A program made the translations under genes and the position numbers. A DNA stretch of 64,000 nt from NCBI GenBank assembly GCA_028141885.1, contig JAOIQU010000002.1, forward strand, positions 18,355-82,354, in the 5' to 3' direction. This document shows positions 1-8,222 of this stretch, piece by piece. The notes below the pieces were generated by a model. That model had not been told where the DNA came from and did no database searches. It was given only the letters and a program-made list of their open reading frames with translations. This DNA is from Flavobacteriales bacterium (lineage in GTDB: Bacteria > Bacteroidota > Bacteroidia > Flavobacteriales > UA16). Position 1 is the stretch's first letter, and every line of letters starts with the position of its first letter.

Positions 1-412
1 TCAAGCCAGCATCAATCAACTTGTGGCATTGCGCGTCGGTGAGGTGATGCGCGTTGGTGGAGGTGGAGCTGTAAAGGTTGTGGTCCGTGCAACGGGCAAT
101 CAACGTGTCGAGCTGGGGATGCAGCAGCGGTTCGCCCTGGAAGTACAAGTTCACGTAGGTCAGCCAGGGGGCGAGGTCGTCCAACCACCTCACGGCATCG
201 GCCACGTCCAGCATGCCCGTTGGCCGTGTGAAGGCACGCAATCCGCTCGGGCACTCCGGGCATCGCAGGTTGCAAGACGTGGTCGGTTCAATGGACAGGG
301 AGGTGGGCATGGCCTTGGAAGGCATGGCCGGTTGCCCGCTTAGCTTGGCTTTCCAATGACCCATGGCAAGCCGCGCCAAGTTCGACAGCCGTCGGGGCGT
401 GAGGCCCTGCAT
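1..412 (-). CDS. Radical SAM/SPASM-type protein, N-terminal part (cut by window edge)
   Basis: About 137 codons are visible and the frame runs off the left edge. The protein has the radical SAM cluster motif C-x3-C-x2-C (CNLRCPEC, around residue 38), which binds a [4Fe-4S] cluster and SAM. It sits in the context SIEPTTSCNLRCPECPSG typical of the Bacteroidota radical SAM/SPASM group. The substrate cannot be told from this part. I start at the ATG at 412 because the stretch before the cluster (TPRRLSNLARL) looks like the helical lead of relatives. ATGs at 364, 325 and 310 are alternatives. A TACCTTTC element at 456-463 on this strand could be its promoter. Confidence 0.8.
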   Translation of the reverse strand, partial: MQGLTPRRLSNLARLAMGHWKAKLSGQPAMPSKAMPTSLSIEPTTSCNLRCPECPSGLRAFTRPTGMLDVADAVRWLDDLAPWLTYVNLYFQGEPLLHPQLDTLIARCTDHNLYSSTSTNAHHLTDAQCHKLIDAGL

Positions 413-472
413 TCGGCGCCACCGGTCTTGGACTTTGCCCCATCTTCCCATGCCCGAAAGGTACGTTCTGGC

Positions 473-480
473 TACCTTCG
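473..480 (+). promoter_or_regulatory. -7-like element TACCTTCG before the DUF3109 gene
   Basis: It matches the Bacteroidota -7 box TAnnTTTG with one change. It ends 5 bases before the ATG at 486, so the mRNA would have almost no leader. No clear -33 box is seen. Confidence 0.4.
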
Positions 481-485
481 TCAGG

Positions 486-1067
486 ATGATCAGGATCGGC
501 GATGCCTTGTTGAGTGAAGACGTGTTTGACGAACATTTCGCGTGCGATTTGACGGCGTGCAAAGGCGCTTGCTGTGTGGAAGGAGACAGCGGTGCGCCGT
601 TGACCCAGGTGGAGGTCGGACAACTTGAAATGGCTTGGGAACACGTGGCGCCTTTGCTGCCTGAGAAAGGCCGTCAGGCGGTCGAAGCGCAAGGACTGGC
701 CGTCACCGATTCGGACGGAGATTTGGTCACACCGCTGGTGGAGGGCAAGGAATGTGCCTACACCGTGTTCGATTCGGACGGCACGGCAAAGTGCGGGTTG
801 GAGCAAGCCTACTTTGCAGGGAAGACCCAATGGCGTAAGCCGCTCAGCTGTCATTTGTACCCCATTCGCGCCAAAGAATTGATCAATTTCACGGCCCTGA
901 ATTACCACCGCTGGCCCATCTGCGAGGCGGCTCGACTTTGTGGCAAAGCGGGCAAAATGTCTGTCTTGGACTTTTGCAAGGATGCTCTGATTCGGAAGTT
1001 TGGGGAACCGTGGTACGCAGAAGCACAAGCAGCCCAAGCACTATGGCGAGAATCCAAGGCGCCATGA
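486..1067 (+). CDS. DUF3109 family cysteine-rich protein
   Basis: This 193-residue protein is recognised by its N-terminal cysteine cluster, CDLTACKGACC at residues 20-30, followed by VEGDSGAPL. Further cysteines sit in GKEC, KCGL, LSCHLYPIR and WPIC. Such spacing suggests a bound metal or Fe-S cluster, as in the YkgJ-like group, but no reaction is established. The start at 486 (MIRIGDALLSEDV) matches the usual family N-terminus. An ATG at 363 in the same frame would add 41 unconserved residues upstream of the promoter-like element. The stop overlaps the next start as ATGA, so the two genes are probably co-transcribed. Confidence 0.85.
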   Translation: MIRIGDALLSEDVFDEHFACDLTACKGACCVEGDSGAPLTQVEVGQLEMAWEHVAPLLPEKGRQAVEAQGLAVTDSDGDLVTPLVEGKECAYTVFDSDGTAKCGLEQAYFAGKTQWRKPLSCHLYPIRAKELINFTALNYHRWPICEAARLCGKAGKMSVLDFCKDALIRKFGEPWYAEAQAAQALWRESKAP

Positions 1068-2467
1068 TTGCCCTGCCCAAGCGTGCCGCATGTGTGGCTT
1101 GGATGGCATGCTGTATGGGTGCCTCGGTCGTCGCCGTGTCCCAATCGTTTGAGCCGATCGGCCAGCACGCTGTCGTGCTGGGGATGGATTCAAACCAGGT
1201 TTACTTGGCCGTAGCACGAGCCCAAACGTCGCTGCACCAATCCTTGCTTCAGCGCTGGGAGGTGCATGCTGCACCGCGAACAGGCGGGGAGATGAGGGAC
1301 CTGAGGGTCCAGCCCAAACAAGTGGCCGCTTGGAGCGGGTTGCGCCACATTCAGCACGTCGCCATTCACAGTCAAGGCCGCAAAGCGGTGATCGCCGCCC
1401 AGCAGCACGGCGACGATTTGGACTTATTTTTGTCATATCAGTTGAGCGATCGAGTTGAGGATGGGGAAGAGCGTTGGACCGAACCGCGGCCTCTCGATGG
1501 GCTGAATTCGCAAGCGGACGAAGTGTTCCCGCGATGGGAGGGCCAGGATTTGGTCTTCGCCTCAAACCGCACGGGAGCCTTCACGGTCTACGACGCCTCG
1601 GCAGCGCTTCAGTTGTTGCGTGCCACGCGCCGTGAAGGCCTGCCCGATGGCCTGGCAGACGTGTTGTCGGTCGTGACGGTGGGCCCCTCGTTCACTTGGG
1701 TCTCTGGGAGGCGTTCGCATGGTGCAGCGCTGTCAGTTCAGCAATGGGATTGGCCGCAGCCCACGTCACCTGTGCCTGAAGGATGGACGCTGTGTGTGTC
1801 GCTGAAAGATGAAACGCAGGCTGCTGGAGCCCTCGCCGTGCGCGCTGTGGACTCGGGGGACTTGATCCGCACGTTCGATCTGGACTCAGAAGGATGTGCA
1901 TCCCTTGCCGGCTTGCCGGCCGACCGAGCGTGGTCTTTCCAGTGGGACGGAACGTCGTTTGGCAACCCATCCACGCCGAAAGAGGCGTTCGCCGACCTTC
2001 GGTCCCCCGACGGCCGGTTGGTCCGACGGTACATCTTGAACGCCTCCAAGGGGTGGTCCTTTGTCGTGCTGCCCTTGGATGCCATTCAAGAGCTCTCAGG
2101 CGCAAACAAAGAAGACGGCAGCGCGTGGCCACAAGCCGACTTCGCCCTGCTTCATTACGAGCATGGACAGGCAAGTCCGTCCGAAGCATCATGGCAAGCG
2201 TTCCAAGCGTGGGCGGATGGGACCAGTATCCCTGAGGAACCGGGACGCTGGACCGTCGTAGGGCACACGGATGCGTCTGGTGCGCAGCATGTGAATGACA
2301 AGCTGAGCTTGGACAGGGCCGAGCGCATCGCGTCGTACTTGGTGGACGAAATGGGCTGGCCCAGATCCTCGGTTGAAGTCAGGGGGGCAGGCAGCGCGGA
2401 GCCCTTGGGAGAGGACCTTGCCCAAAACCGTCGGGTCGAGGTGCTTTGGGTCCCTTCAATGCAGTAA
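1064..2467 (+). CDS. Exported OmpA-like domain protein with propeller-like middle
   Basis: The 467-residue protein starts with a signal peptide (MIALPKR, then a hydrophobic stretch rich in Ala, Cys and Met, ending near VSQS). The middle has PD40/WD40-like features (FPRWEGQDLVFASNR). The last 70 residues form an OmpA-like peptidoglycan-binding domain: VGHTDASG, then a long helix with LSLDRAERI, then NRRVEV at the end. It probably lies in the periplasm or outer membrane, bound to the cell wall. The ATG at 1064 overlaps the DUF3109 stop and gives the best signal peptide. Its TAA stop is also the start of the promoter-like element of panD. Confidence 0.8.
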   Translation: MIALPKRAACVAWMACCMGASVVAVSQSFEPIGQHAVVLGMDSNQVYLAVARAQTSLHQSLLQRWEVHAAPRTGGEMRDLRVQPKQVAAWSGLRHIQHVAIHSQGRKAVIAAQQHGDDLDLFLSYQLSDRVEDGEERWTEPRPLDGLNSQADEVFPRWEGQDLVFASNRTGAFTVYDASAALQLLRATRREGLPDGLADVLSVVTVGPSFTWVSGRRSHGAALSVQQWDWPQPTSPVPEGWTLCVSLKDETQAAGALAVRAVDSGDLIRTFDLDSEGCASLAGLPADRAWSFQWDGTSFGNPSTPKEAFADLRSPDGRLVRRYILNASKGWSFVVLPLDAIQELSGANKEDGSAWPQADFALLHYEHGQASPSEASWQAFQAWADGTSIPEEPGRWTVVGHTDASGAQHVNDKLSLDRAERIASYLVDEMGWPRSSVEVRGAGSAEPLGEDLAQNRRVEVLWVPSMQ

Positions 2468-2472
2468 TTTCG
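2465..2472 (+). promoter_or_regulatory. -7-like element TAATTTCG before panD
   Basis: The TAA stop codon of the OmpA-like gene forms its first three bases. It ends 4 bases before the panD ATG. It resembles TAnnTTTG with one change. Confidence 0.4.
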
Positions 2473-2476
2473 CGCC

Positions 2477-2827
2477 ATGCTCATCAACGTCATGCGCGCC
2501 AAGCTGCACCGCCTCACGGTGACCCAGGCGGATTTGAATTACATCGGCAGCATCTCCTTGGATCCTGACCTCATTGAGGCGGCAGGACTTGTGGAAGGAG
2601 AGCGCGTCCAAATCGTCAACATCAACAACGGCGAGCGCTTGGAGACGTACGTCATCACCGGAGAACGAGGCACAGGCCAAGTGTGCCTGAACGGCCCCGC
2701 GGCCCGCAAGGTGCAGCCTGGCGATGTCATCATTGTCATCGCCTACGGTCTGATGACCCCAGAAGAAGCCAAGGATTTCCAGCCCACGGTGCTCTTCCCT
2801 GACACGGCCACAAATCGCCTCGCATGA
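2477..2827 (+). CDS. panD: Aspartate 1-decarboxylase
   Basis: This enzyme converts L-aspartate to beta-alanine for pantothenate and coenzyme A synthesis. It is made as an inactive chain that cleaves itself between Gly24 and Ser25, giving a pyruvoyl cofactor on Ser25. The YIGSI motif is present at exactly that place. Other family signs are MLRAK-like [11 protein letters not shown] at the N-terminus and [13 protein letters not shown] near residues 75-87. The length of 116 residues is normal. The stop overlaps the start of the next gene by 4 bases, so panD probably leads a three-gene operon. CoaX, a later step in the same pathway, is encoded at 47.8 kb. Confidence 0.96.
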   Translation: MLINVMRAKLHRLTVTQADLNYIGSISLDPDLIEAAGLVEGERVQIVNINNGERLETYVITGERGTGQVCLNGPAARKVQPGDVIIVIAYGLMTPEEAKDFQPTVLFPDTATNRLA

Positions 2828-3789
2828 CGCTGAAGAAGGGCCTCACCACGCTGGTGTTTTTTGGCATTGGTGTCGGTTTGTTTTGGCTGGCCATGCAAGG
2901 CGTTGAGGACCCCGAGGCGTTGAAGCGGGACATGAGGTCCGCGCAGTGGTGGGGCATTGCTTCGTCGTTTGTCATGGGCTACCTGGCCATTGTGTCGCGT
3001 GGCATTCGCTGGAATTTGCTGCTTGCGCCCATGGGTCATCGTCCATCTCCAGTCAGAAGTGTCCACGCCGTGGCGTTCTCGTATTTCGCCAATGCGTTCG
3101 TGCCGCGCTCTGGAGAAGTTGCCAGATGTGCGGCGTTGAATCAAACGGACGACATCCCCGTCGACCAGCTGTTTGGCACCGTGATCACGGAGCGGGTGGT
3201 GGACTTTGTGATGTTGTTTGGTTTGGTGGGCTTCGCCTTGCTGACCAACCTCGATGCGTTTTTGCAGTTGATGAATGAGGCCCAGTTGCCAGCCACACCC
3301 ACGTTGGCAGGATTGGCCGTCCTCGGGGCGGCGGGAACCGGGGGCTTGTGGTGGCTTTCCCAACAGCACGGTCGAGATGGCATTTTGGGCAAGGCGGCCG
3401 GGTTTCTGCAAGGCATCGGCACCGGCATTCGCAGCGTGCTTGCCATGGAAAAGAGGGCGCAGTTTTTGGCCCACACGTTCTTCATTTGGGCGATGTATTT
3501 TCTGATGTCTTACGTCCTGTTCAAGGCCATTCCAGCGGTCAGTTCCTTGGGGCTGACGGACGCGGTGTTGGTGATGGTGGCTGGCGGATTTGGGATGGTG
3601 CTTCCAGCCCCAGGGGGCATCGGGTCGTACCACTGGGCGGTGTCCCTTGGTTTTGCAGCAGTGGGGTTTTCCGGTGATGTGGGCTTTGCTGTGGCCAACG
3701 TGGTTTGGCTGACCCAAACGGCCATGATTGTGGTGACAGGCGGCCTGGGCTATGTGATGTTGTTCTTGCATCGGATGCGCCATGCTTGA
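2824..3789 (+). CDS. Lysylphosphatidylglycerol synthase TM-like (UPF0104) membrane protein
   Basis: A 321-residue integral membrane protein with about eight hydrophobic segments. The pattern [12 protein letters not shown], then [15 protein letters not shown], and [13 protein letters not shown] near the C-terminus is typical of the UPF0104/AglD family related to the flippase part of MprF. Its substrate is unknown. No lysyl-transferase domain is attached, so it is not a full MprF. It overlaps panD by 4 bases and rfaE2 by 8 bases. In Bacteroidota the family is often next to panD, and the link with lipid or polysaccharide transport is inference. Confidence 0.85.
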   Translation: MTLKKGLTTLVFFGIGVGLFWLAMQGVEDPEALKRDMRSAQWWGIASSFVMGYLAIVSRGIRWNLLLAPMGHRPSPVRSVHAVAFSYFANAFVPRSGEVARCAALNQTDDIPVDQLFGTVITERVVDFVMLFGLVGFALLTNLDAFLQLMNEAQLPATPTLAGLAVLGAAGTGGLWWLSQQHGRDGILGKAAGFLQGIGTGIRSVLAMEKRAQFLAHTFFIWAMYFLMSYVLFKAIPAVSSLGLTDAVLVMVAGGFGMVLPAPGGIGSYHWAVSLGFAAVGFSGDVGFAVANVVWLTQTAMIVVTGGLGYVMLFLHRMRHA

Positions 3790-4285
3790 CCGCGTCAATC
3801 AACCCGCCTCGGAAGTGCTTTCGCAAGTCCGTTCGTGGCAATCGCAAGGGTTGTCGGTGGTCTTCACCAACGGGGTCTTTGATTTGCTCCATGTGGGCCA
3901 TTTGGCGGTGCTCGAAACGGCGGCTTCTCACGGAGATCGGCTTGTGGTTGGACTGAATTCAGACGCGAGTGTCCGTCGCTTGGGCAAGGGGGCGGATCGT
4001 CCTGTGCATGGTCAAGAAAATCGGGCCAAGCTGATCGAGGCGCTGCGGTGTGTGGACGCCGTCGTGATTTTCGACGAGGACACGCCCCTGGACTTGATCC
4101 AAGCCCTGAGGCCTTCCGTGCTTGTCAAAGGCGGTGACTACGACGCAGCGAGCACCGATCCCGAGGATTCGAAATACATGGTGGGCAGCACGGAGGTGAA
4201 AGGATGGGGCGGGAGCGTTGTGGCGGTGCCTTTGGTGCCTGGCGAAAGCACAACGTCCACACTGAAGCGCATCAGAACCTCCTGA
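3782..4285 (+). CDS. rfaE2: D-glycero-beta-D-manno-heptose 1-phosphate adenylyltransferase
   Basis: This cytoplasmic nucleotidyltransferase makes ADP-heptose from heptose 1-phosphate and ATP for the LPS inner core. It shows the cytidylyltransferase-fold signature FTNGVFDLLHVGHL (residues 28-41, with the HxGH loop), then LVKGGDY and the C-terminal PGESTTSTLKRI. The 167-residue length matches the separate adenylyltransferase rather than the fused E. coli HldE. It overlaps the preceding membrane gene by 8 bases. A hairpin just downstream probably ends the operon. KpsF at 16.7 kb supplies another LPS sugar precursor. Confidence 0.93.
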   Translation: MLDRVNQPASEVLSQVRSWQSQGLSVVFTNGVFDLLHVGHLAVLETAASHGDRLVVGLNSDASVRRLGKGADRPVHGQENRAKLIEALRCVDAVVIFDEDTPLDLIQALRPSVLVKGGDYDAASTDPEDSKYMVGSTEVKGWGGSVVAVPLVPGESTTSTLKRIRTS

Positions 4286-4291
4286 ACGCAC

Positions 4292-4317
4292 GAACGCCCG
4301 ACCGAGGCCAGGCGTTC
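4292..4317. terminator. Inverted repeat between convergent rfaE2 and accC
   Basis: A perfect 7-bp stem (GAACGCC / GGCGTTC) encloses a 12-base loop in the 53-base gap between two converging genes. There is no strong T-run on either side, so it may act as a weak bidirectional terminator or an mRNA 3'-end stabiliser. Confidence 0.5.
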
Positions 4318-4338
4318 AAATGTTGGGCCGGAGAAGGC

Positions 4339-5673
4339 TTACACGTTTTCTTCTTCCAGGAATTTGGTGGTGAAGTCGCCGTCGCGGAAACGCTGGTTGC
4401 GCATCAACCTTTGGTGGAAGGGGATGGTGGTCTTCACGCCTTCGATGATGTACTCATCCAACGCACGTTGCATCTTGGTGATGGCTTCCTCACGGGTTTG
4501 GGCAACGACGATGAGCTTGCTGATCATGCTGTCGTAGTGGGGAGGAATCATGTACCCAGCGTAAGCGTGTGTGTCGACCCGAACGCCATGGCCTCCAGGG
4601 GCATGGTAATCTGTGATGCGTCCCGGGCTTGGTGCCCAATTGCGGTCAGGATCCTCCGCATTGATGCGGCACTGGATGCTGTGGAGCTTGGGGAAGTGGT
4701 TGCGACCGCTGATTTTTTCACCGGCAGCCAATTTGATTTGTTCTTTGATCAAATCGTAATCGATGACCTCTTCCGTGATGGTGTGCTCCACCTGAATCCG
4801 GGTGTTCATTTCCATGAAGTAGAAATCCCGGTTGGCATCGACTAAAAACTCGACCGTCCCGACGCCTTCGTATTTCACGGCCTCAGCAGCCTTGATGGCG
4901 GCTTCGCCCATGGCCTCACGAAGCTTGTCCGTCATGTAGGGAGACGGCGTTTCTTCCACGAGTTTTTGGTGGCGACGTTGGATGGAGCAGTCACGTTCGC
5001 TCAGGTGACACGCCTTGCCTCGGTAATCAGAAGCGATTTGGATTTCAATGTGGCGGGGCTCCACCACAAATTTCTCCATGTACATGCCGTCGTTGCCAAA
5101 CGCCGCACCAGCCTCACGCCGCGTTGATTCCCAGCCTTCGGCCAGTTCCTCATCGTCATGACACACTCGCATCCCCTTGCCGCCACCACCAGCAGTGGCT
5201 TTGAGCATGATGGGGTACCCGATTTCTTGGGCGCAGGCTTTTGCCTCTTCGAAGTCGGCTAGGATGCCTTCACTTCCGGGAATGGTTGGCACGCCGGCCG
5301 CCTTCATGGTGGCTTTGGCAGACGCCTTGTCACCCATCGCGTCGATCATCTCAGGGCTCGCGCCGATGAATTTGATGTCGTTCTCAGCACAAATCCGAGA
5401 GAAATTGGCGTTTTCGGACAAGAAGCCGTAGCCTGGGTGAATGCCGTCGGCATTGGTGATTTCCGCAGCGGCAATGATGTTGGGGATGTTGAGGTAGCTC
5501 TGGGCACTCGGCGCAGGACCAATGCAGACAGCTTCATCGGCGAACCGAACATGAAGGCTGTCGCGGTCTGCGGTTGAGTAAACGGCAACCGTTGAAATGC
5601 CCATTTCACGGCATGTGCGGATCACGCGAAGCGCGATTTCGCCTCGATTGGCAATCAGGATTTTCTTGAACAT
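4339..5673 (-). CDS. accC: Acetyl-CoA carboxylase, biotin carboxylase subunit
   Basis: AccC uses ATP and bicarbonate to carboxylate the biotin on AccB, the first half of malonyl-CoA formation. The 444-residue protein begins [20 protein letters not shown], the standard start. It has the ATP-grasp glycine-rich loop [11 protein letters not shown] near residues 159-169 and the active-site stretches [15 protein letters not shown] and NRDFYFME. It lies 22 bases downstream of accB on the same strand and is surely co-transcribed. The beta/alpha carboxyltransferase genes are not in this window. Confidence 0.97.
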   Translation of the reverse strand: MFKKILIANRGEIALRVIRTCREMGISTVAVYSTADRDSLHVRFADEAVCIGPAPSAQSYLNIPNIIAAAEITNADGIHPGYGFLSENANFSRICAENDIKFIGASPEMIDAMGDKASAKATMKAAGVPTIPGSEGILADFEEAKACAQEIGYPIMLKATAGGGGKGMRVCHDDEELAEGWESTRREAGAAFGNDGMYMEKFVVEPRHIEIQIASDYRGKACHLSERDCSIQRRHQKLVEETPSPYMTDKLREAMGEAAIKAAEAVKYEGVGTVEFLVDANRDFYFMEMNTRIQVEHTITEEVIDYDLIKEQIKLAAGEKISGRNHFPKLHSIQCRINAEDPDRNWAPSPGRITDYHAPGGHGVRVDTHAYAGYMIPPHYDSMISKLIVVAQTREEAITKMQRALDEYIIEGVKTTIPFHQRLMRNQRFRDGDFTTKFLEEENV

Positions 5674-5695
5674 GGGTTCAGGTGCTCTGAGGGGT

Positions 5696-6223
5696 TCAAG
5701 AAGGGTCGATCAGGAAGAGAGGCTGGTCGTACTCGACAGGGGAGTTGTCGTCCACGAGCACCTTGACAATCTTGCCTTGGACTTCCGCTTCGATCTCATT
5801 GAAGAGTTTCATGGCTTCAATGACGCACACTGTGTCACCTGGCTTGATGACGTCACCAACCTCGGCAAAGACGTCTTTGTCCGGGGAGGGGCGGCGATAG
5901 AACGTGCCAATCATGGGCGACTTGACTTCGATCAAGTTGCTGGTGTCTTCCGCTGGCGTTGGAGCAGGTGCTGGAGCAGGCGCAGGTGCCGCGGCTGGGG
6001 CTGGCGCCGGAGCCGCTGCAGCGACTGGGGCGGCTTGGACCATGGCCTGCGGCATGGCTGCCGGGACTTGAATGGTCTGCACAACCTGCTCTTCTTTTTT
6101 GCCCCTGCCTTTGGGCATTTCAGATTTGATGGTGAGTTTGAAGTCTTTCTGTTCGATTTCGACTTCAGTGACGCCCGCACGGGCAACAAATTTGATGAGG
6201 TCTTGAATTTCCGTCAGTTTCAT
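5696..6223 (-). CDS. accB: Acetyl-CoA carboxylase, biotin carboxyl carrier protein
   Basis: AccB carries the biotin that swings between AccC and the carboxyltransferase. The C-terminal biotinyl domain (about residues 96-175) has the attachment motif EAMKLFNEI with Lys139. The N-terminal part (1-40) is the usual short conserved region. Between them, residues 65-91 form a flexible Ala-Pro linker, long and strongly repetitive. The gene is followed directly by accC. A 50-base gap to fabH holds a TACCTTTC element, so accBC may have their own promoter besides readthrough from fabH. Confidence 0.96.
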   Translation of the reverse strand: MKLTEIQDLIKFVARAGVTEVEIEQKDFKLTIKSEMPKGRGKKEEQVVQTIQVPAAMPQAMVQAAPVAAAAPAPAPAAAPAPAPAPAPTPAEDTSNLIEVKSPMIGTFYRRPSPDKDVFAEVGDVIKPGDTVCVIEAMKLFNEIEAEVQGKIVKVLVDDNSPVEYDQPLFLIDPS

Positions 6224-6243
6224 GTCGGAGTGGTTTTGCGTTG

Positions 6244-6251
6244 GAAAGGTA
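6244..6251 (-). promoter_or_regulatory. -7-like element TACCTTTC before accB
   Basis: It lies 20 bases before the accB start in the fabH-accB gap and has one mismatch to TAnnTTTG. It would let accBC be expressed apart from fabH. Confidence 0.3.
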
Positions 6252-6273
6252 GGTCAGGTGCCGTGAACCGATG

Positions 6274-7266
6274 TCATTTTGAGCCGTCATAGGCCCACTT
6301 GAGGTAAACGGCACCCCAAGTGAATCCTCCGCCAAAGGCAGCGAGGATGAGGTTGTCTCCACGTTTGAGTTGAGACTCCCAATCGTGCAAACACAATGGG
6401 ATGGTGGCGGCAGTCGTGTTGCCGTATTTCTGGATGTTGATCATGACCTTCTCGTGGGGAAGGCCTGTGCGTCTTTGGGTGGCGTCAATGATGCGAAGGT
6501 TGGCTTGGTGAGGGACCAACCAGGCGACGTCATCAGCGGTCAGGTTGTTCCGCTCCATCACCTCGTAGCTCACGTCGGCCATGTTGGTCACTGCGGCTTT
6601 GAAGACGGGTTGCCCGTCTTGGTAAATGAAGTGTTGCTTCGCATCCACAGTGTCGTGACTTGCAGGTCGGAGCGAACCTCCAGCGGGCATGCACAAGAAG
6701 TTTCCACCTGCGCCGTCGGAGTGCAACTGGCTGTCCAACACGCCACAGTCGCCTTCGTCTTGTTGGAGCAACACGGCCGCTGCGCCGTCCCCAAAGAGCA
6801 CACATGTGGTGCGGTCTGTGTAGTCGATGATGGAGCTCATTTTGTCGGCTCCGACGACCACCACGTTCTTGGCGGAGCCGTTTTCCACAAACTGAGCTCC
6901 TGTGGTCAAGGCAAACAGGAATCCGCTGCAGGCCGCACTCAAGTCAAAACCCCAGGCCTTGTGGGCTCCGGACTTGTGGCCGATGAGGTTGGCCGTGGAG
7001 GGAAACAACATGTCAGGGGTGACCGTGGCACAAATGATGATGTCAATGTCCATGGGGTCCATCCCTGACTTGGCGCACAAGGACTTCACAGCTTCTGCGC
7101 CCATGTCCGAAGTGGCTTTGTCGGGATCTTTCAAAATGCGACGTTCCTGGATGCCTGTTCGCGTCCGGATCCACTCGTCGGTGGTGTCGACCATTTTTTC
7201 CAGGTCAAAATTGGTGAGCTTGTCGTCTGGCAAATGCCCGGCGACACAGGTGATTGCTGCTGCCAT
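6274..7266 (-). CDS. fabH: 3-oxoacyl-[acyl-carrier-protein] synthase III
   Basis: FabH condenses acetyl-CoA (or branched acyl-CoA primers) with malonyl-ACP to start fatty acid synthesis. The catalytic triad is visible: Cys113 in SAACSGF, His in VPHQANLR and Asn in KYGNTTAA. The substrate-loop region DEWIRTRTGIQERR at residues 30-43 is also typical. I start at the ATG at 7266 (MAAAITCVAGHLP), giving 330 residues. An ATG 36 bases upstream would place extra residues across the promoter-like element. The gene is separated from rpmF by a terminator and has its own promoter-like box. Confidence 0.95.
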   Translation of the reverse strand: MAAAITCVAGHLPDDKLTNFDLEKMVDTTDEWIRTRTGIQERRILKDPDKATSDMGAEAVKSLCAKSGMDPMDIDIIICATVTPDMLFPSTANLIGHKSGAHKAWGFDLSAACSGFLFALTTGAQFVENGSAKNVVVVGADKMSSIIDYTDRTTCVLFGDGAAAVLLQQDEGDCGVLDSQLHSDGAGGNFLCMPAGGSLRPASHDTVDAKQHFIYQDGQPVFKAAVTNMADVSYEVMERNNLTADDVAWLVPHQANLRIIDATQRRTGLPHEKVMINIQKYGNTTAATIPLCLHDWESQLKRGDNLILAAFGGGFTWGAVYLKWAYDGSK

Positions 7267-7284
7267 GAGTGAGGGTGTGAGCGC

Positions 7285-7292
7285 CAAAGGTA
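7285..7292 (-). promoter_or_regulatory. -7 element TACCTTTG before fabH
   Basis: An exact TAnnTTTG match on the fabH strand, 18 bases before its start and downstream of the rpmF terminator. It supports a separate fabH-accB-accC transcript. Confidence 0.5.
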
Positions 7293-7362
7293 GAAGCCAC
7301 ATTCAGGCGCTTCGCCGCCAAAAATGGGGAGTCTTCAACGATGTCCGTGGAAAAGTTGAGAC

Positions 7363-7394
7363 AAAAAAAAGGACCCCGACATGGAACCCTTTTT
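7363..7394 (-). terminator. Intrinsic terminator after rpmF
   Basis: On the minus strand, AAAAAGGGTTCC pairs with GGGGTCCTTTTT (12 bp with three G-T pairs) around a 5-base loop. T residues continue after the stem. It lies 30 bases downstream of the rpmF stop and probably ends the DUF177-rpmF transcript before fabH. Confidence 0.75.
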
Positions 7395-7423
7395 GTCAAT
7401 CACTTGGGATTGAAATGTTGTCG

Positions 7424-7612
7424 TTACGCTTCTTCGCGCTCCATCACGACCTTCCCTTTGTAGTAGAGCTTTCCTTCGTGCCAGTGGGCGCGGTGGAACA
7501 TGTGAGGTTGGCCTGTGGTGGGGCATGTGCTCACGTTGGCTGCTGTCAGGGCGTCGTGGGTGCGGCGCTTCCGCGTGCGCGTTTTGCTTTGCCGTCTTTT
7601 GGGATGTGCCAT
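7424..7612 (-). CDS. rpmF: 50S ribosomal protein L32
   Basis: A 62-residue ribosomal protein of the large subunit. It begins MAHPKRRQSKTRTRKRRTHDAL, the classic L32 start, and has the CP..G..H pattern in the middle. Of the usual zinc-type cysteines only one is obvious (STCPTTG), so it may be a zinc-free form. It follows DUF177 by 6 bases, an arrangement conserved widely in bacteria, and a strong terminator follows it. Confidence 0.95.
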   Translation of the reverse strand: MAHPKRRQSKTRTRKRRTHDALTAANVSTCPTTGQPHMFHRAHWHEGKLYYKGKVVMEREEA

Positions 7613-7618
7613 AATGCG

Positions 7619-8131
7619 TTAGTTGTCGAGTCCTTTCAATGCTGCCCAGCGCGGGTCGATGTTATCTACGTCTACTCCGTCATTCGACGAGGGGTCTTGC
7701 CATTCGGTCATGTCCAAATCGCAATCGTCCTCGTTGTCGTGGATGGTTCGGTTGGGTTTGGCCAAATGAACCAATTGGAAGATGGCGTCTGCCAAGTCCA
7801 GCTGGTATTCGTTCGATCCAAGGATCCACAGCTCGTCGTCGTAGGAAGTCTCATCGCCGAAGCGTATGGACACTCTGTCGCTTCCATCGAAGGAAACGCT
7901 GACGTCGTCCAAACAACGGTCACAAGGGGCCGTCATGGTCGCTGTCAAGGTCATGCGAAGGGTCATCGTGGTGTCGAGTTTGTCCAACTCAACAACAACC
8001 TCTCCATGAACTTGGTCCACGTCTGAATGGGGAAAGCACGCAAAGAACTCCGGGTCCACACGCATTTGAAATTCATGTTTTCCTGGCTTCAAACCCACAA
8101 AAGGGATGCGGTAGTCGGCCAATGAATCCAT
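7619..8131 (-). CDS. DUF177 (YceD-like) protein
   Basis: A 170-residue acidic protein of the DUF177 family, almost always found just upstream of rpmF. In plants and E. coli, members have been tied to 23S rRNA processing, but the molecular role is not settled. The family signs are DYRIPFVGLKPGKHEF at the start, the central PCDRCLDD cysteine pair, and an acidic C-terminus. I choose the ATG at 8131. A TTG at 8155 lies inside the promoter-like element. The sequence GGAGGAC just before the ATG is one of few Shine-Dalgarno-like sites in the window. Confidence 0.88.
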   Translation of the reverse strand: MDSLADYRIPFVGLKPGKHEFQMRVDPEFFACFPHSDVDQVHGEVVVELDKLDTTMTLRMTLTATMTAPCDRCLDDVSVSFDGSDRVSIRFGDETSYDDELWILGSNEYQLDLADAIFQLVHLAKPNRTIHDNEDDCDLDMTEWQDPSSNDGVDVDNIDPRWAALKGLDN

Positions 8132-8152
8132 GTCCTCCAAATTTGGGGAGTG

Positions 8153-8160
8153 CAAAGGTA
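8153..8160 (-). promoter_or_regulatory. -7 element TACCTTTG before DUF177-rpmF
   Basis: An exact TAnnTTTG match, 21 bases before the DUF177 start. It leaves a short leader that contains a GGAGGA site. Confidence 0.5.
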
Positions 8161-8222
8161 GCGAAACGTGTCGGAATTGCCAACCCCGTTGTGGCCCAAT
8201 TCATTCGCGCGGTTCGGCGCGG

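Noticed and set aside
288..1037. Minus-strand open frame opposite DUF3109
   Set aside because: The DUF3109 frame shows its full cysteine pattern, and the radical SAM gene uses another frame on the minus strand.
5940..6030. Repetitive GC-rich tract as a tandem-repeat locus
   Set aside because: It encodes the Ala-Pro linker of AccB, which explains the repeat at the protein level.
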